Shown piece after piece: positions 1 through 8,650 of a stretch of DNA of 64,000 nt. The notes beneath the pieces were generated by a model, which worked only from the letters and a program-made list of their open reading frames with translations, was not told where the DNA came from and made no database searches. Positions within the stretch are counted from its first letter, which is position 1, and each line of letters opens with the position of its first letter. The translations under genes and the position numbers were made by a program. Source of the stretch: Mycobacterium persicum (GTDB taxonomy: Bacteria; Actinomycetota; Actinomycetes; Mycobacteriales; Mycobacteriaceae); assembly GCF_002086675.1 (NCBI RefSeq), contig NZ_MVIF01000006.1, forward strand, positions 1-64,000. Reading direction: 5' to 3'.

Positions 1-1
1 A

Positions 2-943
2 TCCCCACCCTCTCTGCAACCACACAACGGCGGCACCCCCATAGCCACCCAGCCACTGCCCGGCGACCGCGACGGCCTCTACGGCGGCACGCTCAACAAC
101 GCCGAATGCGACCGCGACAAAATGATCACCTTCCTGAGCAGCCACCCCGCTCAGGCAGGGGCCTTCGTGGAAGCGCTCAATAGCGATCCGAGCCTGTTCT
201 GGAGCGGCGGTCACCCCCTCACCCCCGCCGACATCCCCACGTATTTGCGCGAACTCACCCCGGTACTACTGCGCCTAGACACCCGCGTCACCAACCACGG
301 ATTCGACGGAAGCCGCCCCACCACCCTGCAATCTGTCTTGCAAACCGGCACAGCCGCATTCGTCGACGCCCACGGAGTCCCGCGCGCCCGCTGCTACTGC
401 GGCAACCCCCTCACCGCGCCGATCTCGCTATCAGGCGATGCCCAACCCCTCGGCACAGCCTGGCCAGGCTACGACTCCGAAGCCCTGGCGGCCGTCCAAC
501 CCAGCGCCTCAACCATTACTACCTTCGTCCTCGTCGACGTCGTGACCGGCCAAGCGTTCGACCGTCCGGCCGGAACCACCGCCACCAACGACATCCCCCG
601 TAACCAACCCGTTCCCCCGCCCGCCGCACCTACCTTCCCGGCCGCCCAACCGGGGCCGCTCTTCAGCGGCACCTACAAGTTCGACAACGGGCCATGGACC
701 CAACCGGTGCGTTCCGATTGCCCTGGTTGCGACGCGACGATTGTCACCCCAGGCGGTTCGGGGGTGGTGCACTGGAACGGAACCAGCTACCAGGGAACGT
801 TGCACGTTTCGTGCGGTTCACTGGCGTTCGTGGGCACGCCCACCGTGGTCGTCAAGGGGATCGTGCAGGAATTAGCAGTCAATATCGTCGCCACCGGATG
901 CCATCCGGTAACAAGCCGGTTGATGATCCGCGTCGGAGATTGA
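2..943 (+). CDS. DUF6777-like protein, C-terminal part (5' end outside window)
   Basis: The reading frame is open from the first bases of the window and ends with TGA at 943, so the true start lies upstream; the ATG at 122 is internal. The residues before it (GDRDGLYGGTLNNAECD) run on smoothly into MITFLSS. The protein has a Cys-rich motif (ARCYCGNPL), a Pro/Ala-rich linker and a C-terminal beta-rich part with two CxxC-type pairs. The LYGGTLNNAECD and LFWSGGHPLT segments recall the mycobacterial/actinobacterial DUF6777 family of secreted or membrane-anchored proteins of unknown function. That family assignment is from memory of motif patterns; the gene is certain, the name less so. Confidence 0.7.
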   Translation, partial: SPPSLQPHNGGTPIATQPLPGDRDGLYGGTLNNAECDRDKMITFLSSHPAQAGAFVEALNSDPSLFWSGGHPLTPADIPTYLRELTPVLLRLDTRVTNHGFDGSRPTTLQSVLQTGTAAFVDAHGVPRARCYCGNPLTAPISLSGDAQPLGTAWPGYDSEALAAVQPSASTITTFVLVDVVTGQAFDRPAGTTATNDIPRNQPVPPPAAPTFPAAQPGPLFSGTYKFDNGPWTQPVRSDCPGCDATIVTPGGSGVVHWNGTSYQGTLHVSCGSLAFVGTPTVVVKGIVQELAVNIVATGCHPVTSRLMIRVGD

Positions 944-990
944 ACGGGTAACGCCTGCCTGACAACGTGTTTCGGTCCCGGGTGCAATGG

Positions 991-1731
991 TCAATGCCGG
1001 TCGGTTTCAGACATGCGCTGGCCACCGATCGCTTCGACGAACGGCGTGAGCAGGCGCGCCATGCCCCGCGCGGCTTCGTCGGCGTCGGCCGGGGGCAGCG
1101 CGAGAAAGCTCAGGGCGGCCCGGACCACGGCCTGGCCCATCACCGTCGCGTCGTATTCGTCGGCGTTGACCCAGCTGTGCTGGAAGGTCTGCGACAGCTG
1201 GCCCGAGGCATGGTCGACCAGGAACTGGCTCTCGACCGTGATCAATCGGAGAATGTCGTTGGGTGCGTCTTCGGTTCGCAATACTTGGACAAGGGGATCA
1301 TGGTCGACGCGGTCGAAGAAGTCGCGAAAGACCGTCCGCATGGCGCCGTAGCCGTCGCCGTGGTGTTCGTCTATAGCCGTTCGCATTCCGGTGACGATGG
1401 TGTCCGTCAGCCGAAGGGCATAGCTACGCGCCAGGCCGCGTCGTGACTGGAACTCGTTGTAGATGGTTCCCCTGCTGACGCCGGCCGCCGATGCCACGTC
1501 GGCCATCGTGATCGACGACCACTTCCGTTGGAGCAGTAGGCCGTGCAGCGCGTCGAGCACCCCGTTGTGCATCAGGCTCAACGCGGTGCTCTGATACGGG
1601 TTGCGGTTTCGCGATGGCTCGGTCTCGACCATGAGGCTGAGATTAGTGCGCATCGACCGTGCTTTGGGCGTCGTGCCCGCGGGGCCGGGTTCGGTACCCG
1701 CGGGCCGAGCCCGCGCATGGACGGCGGCCAT
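991..1731 (-). CDS. TetR family transcriptional regulator
   Basis: About 246 residues. A TetR-type helix-turn-helix sits around residues 70-110 (SITMADVASAAGVSRGTIYNEF), after an unusually long N-terminal extension; the real start may be an internal Met such as the one before RTNLSLMV. The ATG at 1731 overlaps the alkB stop as TGATG, and a GTG lies three bases further upstream at 1734, so translation is coupled to alkB. The C-terminal half is the variable ligand-binding part. Its place directly behind alkB matches alkane-oxidation loci in actinobacteria, where a TetR protein regulates alkB. It probably controls the upstream alkB promoter and therefore itself. Confidence 0.88.
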   Translation of the reverse strand: MAAVHARARPAGTEPGPAGTTPKARSMRTNLSLMVETEPSRNRNPYQSTALSLMHNGVLDALHGLLLQRKWSSITMADVASAAGVSRGTIYNEFQSRRGLARSYALRLTDTIVTGMRTAIDEHHGDGYGAMRTVFRDFFDRVDHDPLVQVLRTEDAPNDILRLITVESQFLVDHASGQLSQTFQHSWVNADEYDATVMGQAVVRAALSFLALPPADADEAARGMARLLTPFVEAIGGQRMSETDRH

Positions 1732-2954
1732 CACCGGATTCCGTAGCGGGCCAGGACTTTGTCACGCTTGCGCGGATCGATGTTCACCTTGGTGATGTCA
1801 CCGCCGTAGTGCTCGATTACGCGGTGGTCCATCACCTTTCGCCACAGCGGTGGGAGGTAGGTCAGGGTGATCAGGGTGGCGTACCCGCTGGGCAGGTTGG
1901 GGGCGCCGGCCATGCTGCGCAGCGTCTGATAGCGGCGCAGGGGATTGGCGTGATGATCGCTGTGCCGCTGCAGGTGGTAGAGGAAGATGTTGGTGACGAT
2001 GTGGTCGGAGTTCCAGCTGTGCACCGGCGCGCACCGTTCGTAGCGCCCGGAAGCGGTTCGTTGCCGTAGCAGACCGTAGTGTTCGAGGTAGTTGACCGAT
2101 TCCAGCAGCGACGCGCCGTAGAACGCCTGGATGATCAGGAACGGCAGCACCTGCCACCCGAATACGGCGGTCAGCCCGCCGAACAGGACGATCGACATGA
2201 CCCAGGCGTTGAGCACGTCGTTGCGCAGGCTCCAGCTGGGCTGGTTGATCCGCTGCATGCGGGTCTTTTCCAGTTCCCAGGCCGACTTCAGTGAGCCGAA
2301 CATGCTGCGCGGCAAGAACATCCAGAAGCTTTCCGCGAATCGCGCGCTGGCCGGGTCCTCCGGGGTGGCCACCCGCACGTGATGGCCGCGGTTGTGCTCG
2401 ATGTAGAAGTGTCCGTACACCGTCTGGGCGAGGGTGATCTTGGACAGCCATCGCTCGAGGTTCTCGCGCTTGTGCCCCAACTCGTGGGCGGTGTTGATGC
2501 CCACCCCGCCGACGACGCCGATGGTCAGCGTCAGGCCGATCTTGGAGATCAGGCCGAGGCCGCCGCTGATGCCGAGCCAGCTCAGGTCGTCGGCCGTCCA
2601 CAGGTAGCACGCCAGCACCAGGCTGACCATCTGGAACGGAATGAACGCGTAGGTGCAGTAGCGGTAGTACTTGTCGTTCTCGAGTCGCTCCATCACCTCG
2701 TCGGGCGGGTTTTGGCCATCGGGGCCGAAGAACAGGTCCAGGATGGGCAACAGGACGTAGAGCAGCAGTGGCCCTACCCACCACAACACCGGAGTGGCGG
2801 CGTTCCAGCCGAGTTTGCCGAATGCCCAGGCAACCGCGACGCTCACCGGCAACGCCGTGGGCAGGACGAGTCCCACCAGCCACAGGTGTCGCTTACGGTC
2901 TCGCCATCGTTCGACCGGAGACGCTATTACTGCTCCCATTGCGGTGGTCCCCAT
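1731..2954 (-). CDS. alkB: Alkane 1-monooxygenase (membrane non-heme diiron hydroxylase)
   Basis: About 407 residues. The protein has several hydrophobic membrane helices and the histidine boxes of the AlkB family: HELGHK, EHNRGHH and LQRHSDHH, plus NYLEHYG. AlkB hydroxylates the terminal carbon of medium- and long-chain n-alkanes in the cytoplasmic membrane, with electrons from rubredoxin. I chose the ATG at 2954 because AGAAGGGAA precedes it at good spacing. A longer frame from 3059 would translate a tandem repeat (RPGGDLVQ twice), which looks like non-coding DNA. TetR follows with overlap. No rubredoxin gene lies beside it, although alkB is often followed by rubA genes in actinobacteria. 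Confidence 0.94.
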   Translation of the reverse strand: MGTTAMGAVIASPVERWRDRKRHLWLVGLVLPTALPVSVAVAWAFGKLGWNAATPVLWWVGPLLLYVLLPILDLFFGPDGQNPPDEVMERLENDKYYRYCTYAFIPFQMVSLVLACYLWTADDLSWLGISGGLGLISKIGLTLTIGVVGGVGINTAHELGHKRENLERWLSKITLAQTVYGHFYIEHNRGHHVRVATPEDPASARFAESFWMFLPRSMFGSLKSAWELEKTRMQRINQPSWSLRNDVLNAWVMSIVLFGGLTAVFGWQVLPFLIIQAFYGASLLESVNYLEHYGLLRQRTASGRYERCAPVHSWNSDHIVTNIFLYHLQRHSDHHANPLRRYQTLRSMAGAPNLPSGYATLITLTYLPPLWRKVMDHRVIEHYGGDITKVNIDPRKRDKVLARYGIR

Positions 2955-2965
2955 GATGTTTCCCT

Positions 2966-3025
2966 TCTGGACTAGGTCGCCGCCGGGGCGGCGGGTCTGG
3001 ACTAGGTCGCCACCGGGGCGGTGGG
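2966..3025. repeat. Two-copy 30-base tandem repeat in the alkB leader
   Basis: Units at 2966-2995 and 2996-3025 differ at two positions only. Each begins TCTGGACTAGGTCGCC and continues with a C/G-rich block. Read leftward it would encode RPGGDLVQ twice, ahead of the chosen alkB start. The second unit ends about ten bases before the alkB start codon, so it sits in the 5' leader. Confidence 0.85.
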
Positions 3026-3068
3026 TCGACCTGATGAACATATCAGAGAATTTGTGCAATGGGTAGAT

Positions 3069-3082
3069 AAATCTCTAGATTT
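3069..3082. promoter_or_regulatory. Possible operator, AAATCT-CT-AGATTT
   Basis: A perfect 6-base inverted repeat with a 2-base centre, in the AT-rich part of the alkB/glgX intergenic region. It is a candidate site for the TetR regulator of the alkB operon. This is inference from position and symmetry only. Confidence 0.35.
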
Positions 3083-3264
3083 GTTCAACCTCGGTGACCG
3101 CCGACTACGGGCGCCGCAGTGCGCGCCGCCAGCCGAGTCAGCTCGGTGCTCCGCGAAATCGCTTCCCCCGCAAGGCGTTTCGTATCCGGCTGACGTCGAC
3201 CGAAGCCGACGGGGATAACCTGGGCCGGGTTTGGCCGCGGCACCGACGGGGTATCAACTGCGCC

Positions 3265-5451
3265 ATGACCAGCGCTCCCGTCGTCGCCCCCACGCCCACT
3301 CTCGAGGTTTGGCCCGGCCGGGCCTACCCGCTGGGCGCGACGTACGACGGCGCCGGCACGAATTTCGCGCTGTTCAGCGAGGTCGCCCAGCGGGTCGAGC
3401 TGTGCCTGTTCGACGCCGACGGCACCGAGACCCGGATCACCCTGCCCGAGGTCGACGCCTTTGTCTGGCACGCCTACCTGCCGACCATCGAACCCGGCCA
3501 GCGCTATGGGTATCGGGTCCACGGTCCCTACAACCCCCGCGCCGGGCACCGGTGCAATCCGAGTAAGTTGCTGCTGGACCCGTATTCGAAGGCCATCGAC
3601 GGCATTTTCGACTGGAACCAGTCGCTGTTCGGTTACACCTTCGGCGACCCGGAGAGCCGCAATGAGGACGACTCGGCGGCCAGTATGCCCAAAGCCGTGG
3701 TGATCAACCCCTACTTCGACTGGGGCACCGACCGCCCGCCGAATCACCACTACGCCGACACCGTCATCTACGAGGCTCACGTCAAAGGCCTGACGCAAAC
3801 GCACCCGGACATCCCGGAGCACCTACGCGGCACCTACGCCGCGGTGGCCCACCCGGCGATCGTCGAGCACCTCACCAGCATCGGTGTCACCGCGATCGAG
3901 CTGATGCCGGTGCACCACTTCGCCAACGACTCCACCCTGGTCGAGAAGGGGCTCTCGAATTACTGGGGCTACAACACCATTTCGTTCTTTGCGCCCGACC
4001 CGAAGTATTCCAGCGCCACGTCGGCAGGTGGGCAGGTGCAGGAGTTCAAGGCGATGGTGCGCACCCTGCACGAGGCGGGCATCGAGGTGATCCTCGATGT
4101 GGTCTACAACCACACCGCCGAGGGCAACCACCTGGGCCCGACGCTGTCGATGCGCGGAATCGACAACGCCGCCTACTACCGGCTGGTCGACGACGACAAG
4201 CGCTACTACCTCGACCACACCGGCACCGGCAACAGCCTCAACGTCGGTCATCCGCACTCGCTGCAGCTGATCATGGATTCGTTGCGCTACTGGGTGACCG
4301 AGATGCACGTCGACGGCTTCCGGTTCGACCTGGCCGCGACGCTGGCCCGGGAGTTCTACGAAGTCGACCGGCTGGCAACGTTTTTCGAACTCGTCCAACA
4401 GGATCCGACGGTGAGCCAGGTCAAACTCATCGCCGAGCCCTGGGATGTCGGACCCGGCGGCTACCAGGTGGGCAATTTCCCGCCGCAGTGGACGGAGTGG
4501 AACGGAAAATTCCGCGACACCGTCCGCGACTTTTGGCGCGGTGAGCCCGCCACCCTCGACGAGTTCGCTTACCGACTGTCCGGATCTGCCGATCTCTACG
4601 AGCACACCGCGCGCCGGCCGGTGGCCTCGATCAACTTCGTCACCGCCCACGACGGGTTCACGCTGCGCGACCTGGTCTCCTACAACGACAAGCACAACGA
4701 GGCCAACGGCGAGGACAACAACGACGGCGAGAGCTACAACCGCTCGTGGAACTGCGGCGTGGAGGGACCGACCGACGATCCCGGCGTCAACGAGCTGCGA
4801 AGCCGCCAGCAGCGCAACTTCCTCACCACCTTGCTGCTGTCCCAGGGCGTGCCGATGATCTGCCACGGCGACGAACTCGGACGCACCCAGAACGGGAACA
4901 ACAACGGCTACTGCCAGGACAACGAAATCACCTGGGTCAATTGGGCCGAGGCCGACACCGGCCTGCTGGATTTCACCCGCGCGGTGTCGGCGCTGCGGGC
5001 CAACCATCCGGTATTTCGCAGGCGCCGGTTTTTTTCCGGCAAGCCGGTGGGCCGTCGCGGCGAGGACGGTGTGCCCGACATCGCCTGGTTCGCCGCCGAC
5101 GGATCGGAGATGACCGAGGAGGACTGGGGCGCGAGCTACGCGAAATCCATCGCGGTGTTCCTCAACGGCCACGGCATCCCCGACCGCGACCTACGGGGTC
5201 AGCGGGTGCTCGACGACTCGTTCGTCCTGTGCTTCAACGCCCACCACGAGCCGATCGAATTCACCTTGCCACCAGCCAAATTCGGCGAGAGGTGGCGCAC
5301 GGTGATCTACACCGGTGCCCGGCGGCTGGCGCCCTGCGACGAATTGCCCGCCGCGGCAACGCTCACCGTCGATGCGCGCAGCGCGGTGGTGCTGCAAGCC
5401 GCGAACGAATTGCCGAGCCAGTCCGCTGTCGCCGGCATTGCCGGGCAGTAG
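3265..5451 (+). CDS. glgX: Glycogen debranching enzyme GlgX (isoamylase-type, GH13)
   Basis: 728 residues from the ATG at 3265 (MTSAPVVAPTP). The frame is open from 3094, but that extension is not GlgX-like. An N-terminal CBM48-type domain (GTNFALFSEVAQRVELCLFD) precedes a GH13 barrel. The barrel has the conserved regions DVVYNHTAEG, GFRFDLAATL (nucleophile Asp near residue 355), IAEPWDVG (acid Glu near 391) and FVTAHDGFT (Asp near 463). The enzyme hydrolyses alpha-1,6 branches of glycogen limit dextrin in the cytoplasm. Length is normal for the family (mycobacterial GlgX is roughly 720 residues). It is not beside treY/treZ here, so it may be a second, stand-alone copy. Confidence 0.95.
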   Translation: MTSAPVVAPTPTLEVWPGRAYPLGATYDGAGTNFALFSEVAQRVELCLFDADGTETRITLPEVDAFVWHAYLPTIEPGQRYGYRVHGPYNPRAGHRCNPSKLLLDPYSKAIDGIFDWNQSLFGYTFGDPESRNEDDSAASMPKAVVINPYFDWGTDRPPNHHYADTVIYEAHVKGLTQTHPDIPEHLRGTYAAVAHPAIVEHLTSIGVTAIELMPVHHFANDSTLVEKGLSNYWGYNTISFFAPDPKYSSATSAGGQVQEFKAMVRTLHEAGIEVILDVVYNHTAEGNHLGPTLSMRGIDNAAYYRLVDDDKRYYLDHTGTGNSLNVGHPHSLQLIMDSLRYWVTEMHVDGFRFDLAATLAREFYEVDRLATFFELVQQDPTVSQVKLIAEPWDVGPGGYQVGNFPPQWTEWNGKFRDTVRDFWRGEPATLDEFAYRLSGSADLYEHTARRPVASINFVTAHDGFTLRDLVSYNDKHNEANGEDNNDGESYNRSWNCGVEGPTDDPGVNELRSRQQRNFLTTLLLSQGVPMICHGDELGRTQNGNNNGYCQDNEITWVNWAEADTGLLDFTRAVSALRANHPVFRRRRFFSGKPVGRRGEDGVPDIAWFAADGSEMTEEDWGASYAKSIAVFLNGHGIPDRDLRGQRVLDDSFVLCFNAHHEPIEFTLPPAKFGERWRTVIYTGARRLAPCDELPAAATLTVDARSAVVLQAANELPSQSAVAGIAGQ

Positions 5452-5611
5452 CGTTTCGGATCGGCTGCCCGACCAGCCGTCTCGCCGAGCCTGTAATTTC
5501 GCAGGCCCGTACTCGCACTTTGTCTGCAATAACACAGTTTCGGCGACCCGATACGCTGTGGCTTTGGCGGGACTCGTCGCACATGGTCAACGCTTGGGGT
5601 AGGAGGCGGCT

Positions 5612-6385
5612 ATGTCGAAAACGGTGGTCATCGGCGCCTCGAGCGGCCTGGGGCGCTGTATCGGCATCGGACTTGCGCAGCGCGGCGACGACGTCGCGCT
5701 GCTCGCGCGGCGGCTCGAGCGAACCCAGGCCGCTGCCAACGAAGCCGGCCCCGGTGCCATTGCCCTGGAATGCGACGTCACCGACGAGGCGTCGTGCCGA
5801 GCGGCTATCGCCGCGGCCGCCGAGGCGCTCGGCGGCATCGACAACCTCGTCTACGCCCCGGCCATCAGTCCACTGGTCCGCCTGGTCGATACCGATGCCG
5901 ACACCTGGCGGCAAGTCTTCGACACCAACGTCATTGGTGCGGCGGTGGCGACCGCGGCAGCGGTGCCACACTTGGCCGCCGCCTCGGGCAAGGCGGTCTA
6001 CTTGTCATCCGACACGGGTGGTTACACACCGCCGTGGCCCGGGCTCGGCGCGTACGGGGTCAGCAAGGCGGCTCTTCAACGGCTCGTCGAGGCATGGCGA
6101 GCCGAGCACCCCGGTATCGGGTTCACCTGCCTCATCGTGGGCGAGTGCGCCGGCGGCGAGGGCGATGCACGGACCGGAATGAACATCGGCTGGGACGGCG
6201 ATCTTGCCAGGAAGGCCTATCCATTGTGGCTGTCCGCCGGCACTATGCCGGGCAAGTTAATGCCGGTCGAGGATCTGGTCAATGTGGTGCACACCATCCT
6301 GCGCACCGACGCCGCAACGTCGATGCCGATCGTGGTCGCCAGGGGGGCATCGGCTGCCGGCGGACCGGTTCTCGACGCCGGTTAG
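5612..6385 (+). CDS. Short-chain dehydrogenase/reductase
   Basis: 257 residues, ATG at 5612 preceded by GGAGG. The Rossmann nucleotide-binding motif GASSGLG is at residues 8-14 and the catalytic YGVSK near residue 150. It is a classical NAD(P)-dependent SDR of unknown substrate. The C-terminal segment (IGWDGDLARKAYPLWLSAG) suggests substrate-specific features I do not recognise. It is followed by a strong inverted-repeat cluster and faces the acyl-CoA dehydrogenase operon. Confidence 0.9.
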   Translation: MSKTVVIGASSGLGRCIGIGLAQRGDDVALLARRLERTQAAANEAGPGAIALECDVTDEASCRAAIAAAAEALGGIDNLVYAPAISPLVRLVDTDADTWRQVFDTNVIGAAVATAAAVPHLAAASGKAVYLSSDTGGYTPPWPGLGAYGVSKAALQRLVEAWRAEHPGIGFTCLIVGECAGGEGDARTGMNIGWDGDLARKAYPLWLSAGTMPGKLMPVEDLVNVVHTILRTDAATSMPIVVARGASAAGGPVLDAG

Positions 6386-6412
6386 GGGGAGCCGGCCTGA
6401 CGCGCAGCGTGA

Positions 6413-6475
6413 GCGTAACGCCAGAGCGATATCGAGCAGCGCGATTTTTCGCCGTGGCGTTACGCCCGGCGAAAA
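6413..6475. terminator. Overlapping inverted repeats between convergent genes (likely bidirectional terminator)
   Basis: GCGTAACGCCA at 6413-6423 is repeated inverted at 6455-6465, with perfect 11-base arms. A second pair, TTTTCGCCG at 6446-6454 and CGGCGAAAA at 6467-6475, interleaves with the first, so the two stems are mutually exclusive. The site lies in the about 100 bases between the SDR stop and the stop of the leftward acyl-CoA dehydrogenase, as expected of a shared terminator. Confidence 0.65.
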
Positions 6476-6485
6476 GCGCCTGGCG

Positions 6486-7514
6486 TCACCCGGTTATCAG
6501 GCTCCAGAGGCCGGCCGACCCCGCTTTCAGTGCCGCGCGGGTGACCTGCTCGTCCCAGTAGTGGACCGAACCGAACTCCGAGCGCCACGCCAGTGCCGCG
6601 CGGGTGTACTCGTGCAGGCGGTGTTCGTGCGTGGTACCCATCGCGCCATGGACCTGGTGAGCATTGCGCACCACGACCGAACAGGCCTGACCCGCACACG
6701 AACGCGCAACGGCGACAAGGAAATCCAGGTTCGGCGCGGACCACTCGCTGCGAACCGCGGCGGTGAGCGCGGACTCCGTCGCGGCCCGGGCGAGGGCGGC
6801 CTCGGCGGCGATGTCGGCGATCAGGTGCTGGATCGCCTGAAATTTCGACAGCGGCCGGCCGAACTGGACCCGTGAAGTCGCATGCTCGATGGACAGCTGC
6901 ACAATCCGGTCCAGTGCCGCACACACCTGGATCGCCCGCACCAGCGCAGACCTGCGCGACAGCGTCGCCACCACCGGCATGGCAACCGGAACCCCGCGCA
7001 GCACGGCGGGATCCGCCGATACCGTGTCGCGCGGTTCACCGATCAGGTTGGTACCAGCGGTGATAACGAGCGATTCTGCCGCAACGTCGGCCAGCTGGTA
7101 TCCGGAGCCGGTGTGCCAGACCACCACGATCCGGTCTGCGCCGCTGGCCCAGGGCACGTCTTCGGCAATGCCCCGGTCGTCGAGCAGACACACCGTCCGC
7201 ACCGCGCTGTCGGCGGGCATCCGGTTGGCCTGCAGCAGCCAGCACGCCAACAAATCGTGCTCGGCCAACGGAATTCGCACCGCATGGCGAACCGCCGCGG
7301 CAAGCAGCTCGGCCGCTTCGTACCAGCCGGCACCGCTGCCGCCGGACTCTTCGGACCCAGTGAGCCGCACCAGGCCGAGATCATCGAGGCGTCCCCACAG
7401 TGCCGCGTCACGCGCCACGCCCCCAGGATGGGTTTCGCGATAACCCGCGAAGACGGCGTCCATCATCTCGGCCAGGGCGGGGTCGACCGGGCCGGTTGGA
7501 TCGACGGTCGTCAT
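6486..7514 (-). CDS. Acyl-CoA dehydrogenase family protein (partner subunit)
   Basis: 342 residues, overlapping the upstream acyl-CoA dehydrogenase gene by 4 bases (ATGA). The fold signature is that of an acyl-CoA dehydrogenase, with CAALDRIVQLSIEHATSRVQFGRPLSKFQAIQ-like text in the C-terminal helical domain and VHGAMGTTHEH near the end. In many mycobacterial steroid and acyl catabolic operons two such genes form heteromeric alpha2beta2 enzymes; adjacency and overlap suggest that here. Several catalytic elements of the N-terminal half look degenerate, which fits the non-catalytic or FAD-partner subunit. The substrate is unknown. Confidence 0.87.
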   Translation of the reverse strand: MTTVDPTGPVDPALAEMMDAVFAGYRETHPGGVARDAALWGRLDDLGLVRLTGSEESGGSGAGWYEAAELLAAAVRHAVRIPLAEHDLLACWLLQANRMPADSAVRTVCLLDDRGIAEDVPWASGADRIVVVWHTGSGYQLADVAAESLVITAGTNLIGEPRDTVSADPAVLRGVPVAMPVVATLSRRSALVRAIQVCAALDRIVQLSIEHATSRVQFGRPLSKFQAIQHLIADIAAEAALARAATESALTAAVRSEWSAPNLDFLVAVARSCAGQACSVVVRNAHQVHGAMGTTHEHRLHEYTRAALAWRSEFGSVHYWDEQVTRAALKAGSAGLWSLITG

Positions 7515-8650
7515 CGCAGCCCCAGCCCCCGCGCGATGACACCCCGCAACACCTCGTTGGTGCCGCCGCGCAGCGTGAACCCCGGACGCTGGTCGATCGC
7601 CCGCGACACCAGATCGGCGTAGTGCGAATCACCGCCTGCGTGGCGGTCGGCGAAGTCGGCGATGTCGCCTTCGGCGGTGGTGCCGAGCACCTTGACCACC
7701 GCCGCGGCGACGTCGGCCCGTTCATGGCGTTGCAGCGCACCCGCCACCGCGGCCGACATCTGATGCAGCCCGGCAACCCGCGCCACCAGCCGCCCCAGAT
7801 TGACATCATACGAAAGCCGTTGCAGGGCCATGTTTTCGGCGGCCGAAGCCAGCAGTACGAAGGTCGACAGGAAGCGTTCGGGCCCGCTGCGCTCGAAACT
7901 CAGCTCCGATGTCACCTGCTGCCAACCGTCGCCGATTTCGCCGAACACCATGCCGTTGGGCACGAACGCTTTGTCGAGGATGACCTCGTTGAAATGGTGG
8001 TCGCCGTTCATCGAGATGATAGGACGGATCTCGACGCCGGCCGAGCGCAGATCGACGATGAACTGACTGAGCCCGGCGTGGCGATCGGCTCGATCCACCG
8101 GTGCGGTGCGGGCGAGCACGATGAATGCGTGTGCGCGATGGGCGCCCGACGTCCAGACCTTGGTGCCCGACAGCGACCAGCCGCCGGCGACGCGCTCGGC
8201 CCGGGTGCGCACACTGGCCAGGTCGGAGCCGGAATCGGGTTCGCTCATGCCGATGCCGAAAAAGCACTCGCCACGCACAATCCGCGGCAGGAAATGCGAC
8301 TTCTGTTGATCGGTACCGTATTTGAGCAGCGACGGCACGATTTGGCGGTCCGCGACCCAATGCGCGGCCACCGGAGCACCGGCTGCCAGCAGTTCTTCGG
8401 TGACGACGAACCGCTCCACAAATGAGCGTCCGTGGCCGCCGTATTCGACGGGCACGGTCATGCCCAGCCAGCCGCGTGCCGCCAGCGCCGCGGTGAACTG
8501 CTCGTCCCACTGCGTCAGCCAGGCATCGACGGACGGGGTGAATGCTCCGGCGTCCAATTGCTCGGCGAGAAACGCGCGAACCTCGGCCCGCAACGCGTCG
8601 GTGCCCGAGGGGTCGACGACGGCGGGCGGCACCAACCTGGGCGGTGCCAT
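7511..8650 (-). CDS. Acyl-CoA dehydrogenase
   Basis: 379 residues from the ATG at 8650 (MAPPRLVPPAVV), which overlaps the stop of the upstream enoyl-CoA hydratase as TGATG. The open frame extends to 9055, but that part is antisense-type noise inside the hydratase gene. Family features are GMSEPDSGSDLASVRTRA (FAD/substrate loop) and, near the C-terminus, LRGGTNEVLRGVIARGLGL. It catalyses FAD-dependent alpha,beta-dehydrogenation of an acyl-CoA. With the downstream paralogue and the upstream hydratase it forms a three-gene beta-oxidation cassette; the substrate cannot be read from sequence. Confidence 0.92.
   Translation of the reverse strand: MAPPRLVPPAVVDPSGTDALRAEVRAFLAEQLDAGAFTPSVDAWLTQWDEQFTAALAARGWLGMTVPVEYGGHGRSFVERFVVTEELLAAGAPVAAHWVADRQIVPSLLKYGTDQQKSHFLPRIVRGECFFGIGMSEPDSGSDLASVRTRAERVAGGWSLSGTKVWTSGAHRAHAFIVLARTAPVDRADRHAGLSQFIVDLRSAGVEIRPIISMNGDHHFNEVILDKAFVPNGMVFGEIGDGWQQVTSELSFERSGPERFLSTFVLLASAAENMALQRLSYDVNLGRLVARVAGLHQMSAAVAGALQRHERADVAAAVVKVLGTTAEGDIADFADRHAGGDSHYADLVSRAIDQRPGFTLRGGTNEVLRGVIARGLGLR

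Larger units (their letters stand above)
2955..3264. promoter_or_regulatory. Divergent intergenic region alkB / glgX
   Basis: About 310 bases between the divergent alkB and glgX starts. It holds a 2 x 30-base tandem repeat next to alkB and an AT-rich stretch at 3040-3090 with a small inverted repeat. Both promoters must lie here or inside the first codons. Nothing else was recognised. Confidence 0.6.

Noticed and set aside
3823..5172. Long minus-strand frame of 449 codons opposite glgX
   Set aside because: It lies antisense to a gene with all GH13 motifs; long antisense frames are expected at this GC content and the product has no family text.
4746..6182. Plus-strand frame of 478 codons crossing the glgX/SDR junction
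   Set aside because: Arg/Pro-rich shadow frame overlapping two genes with clear motifs.
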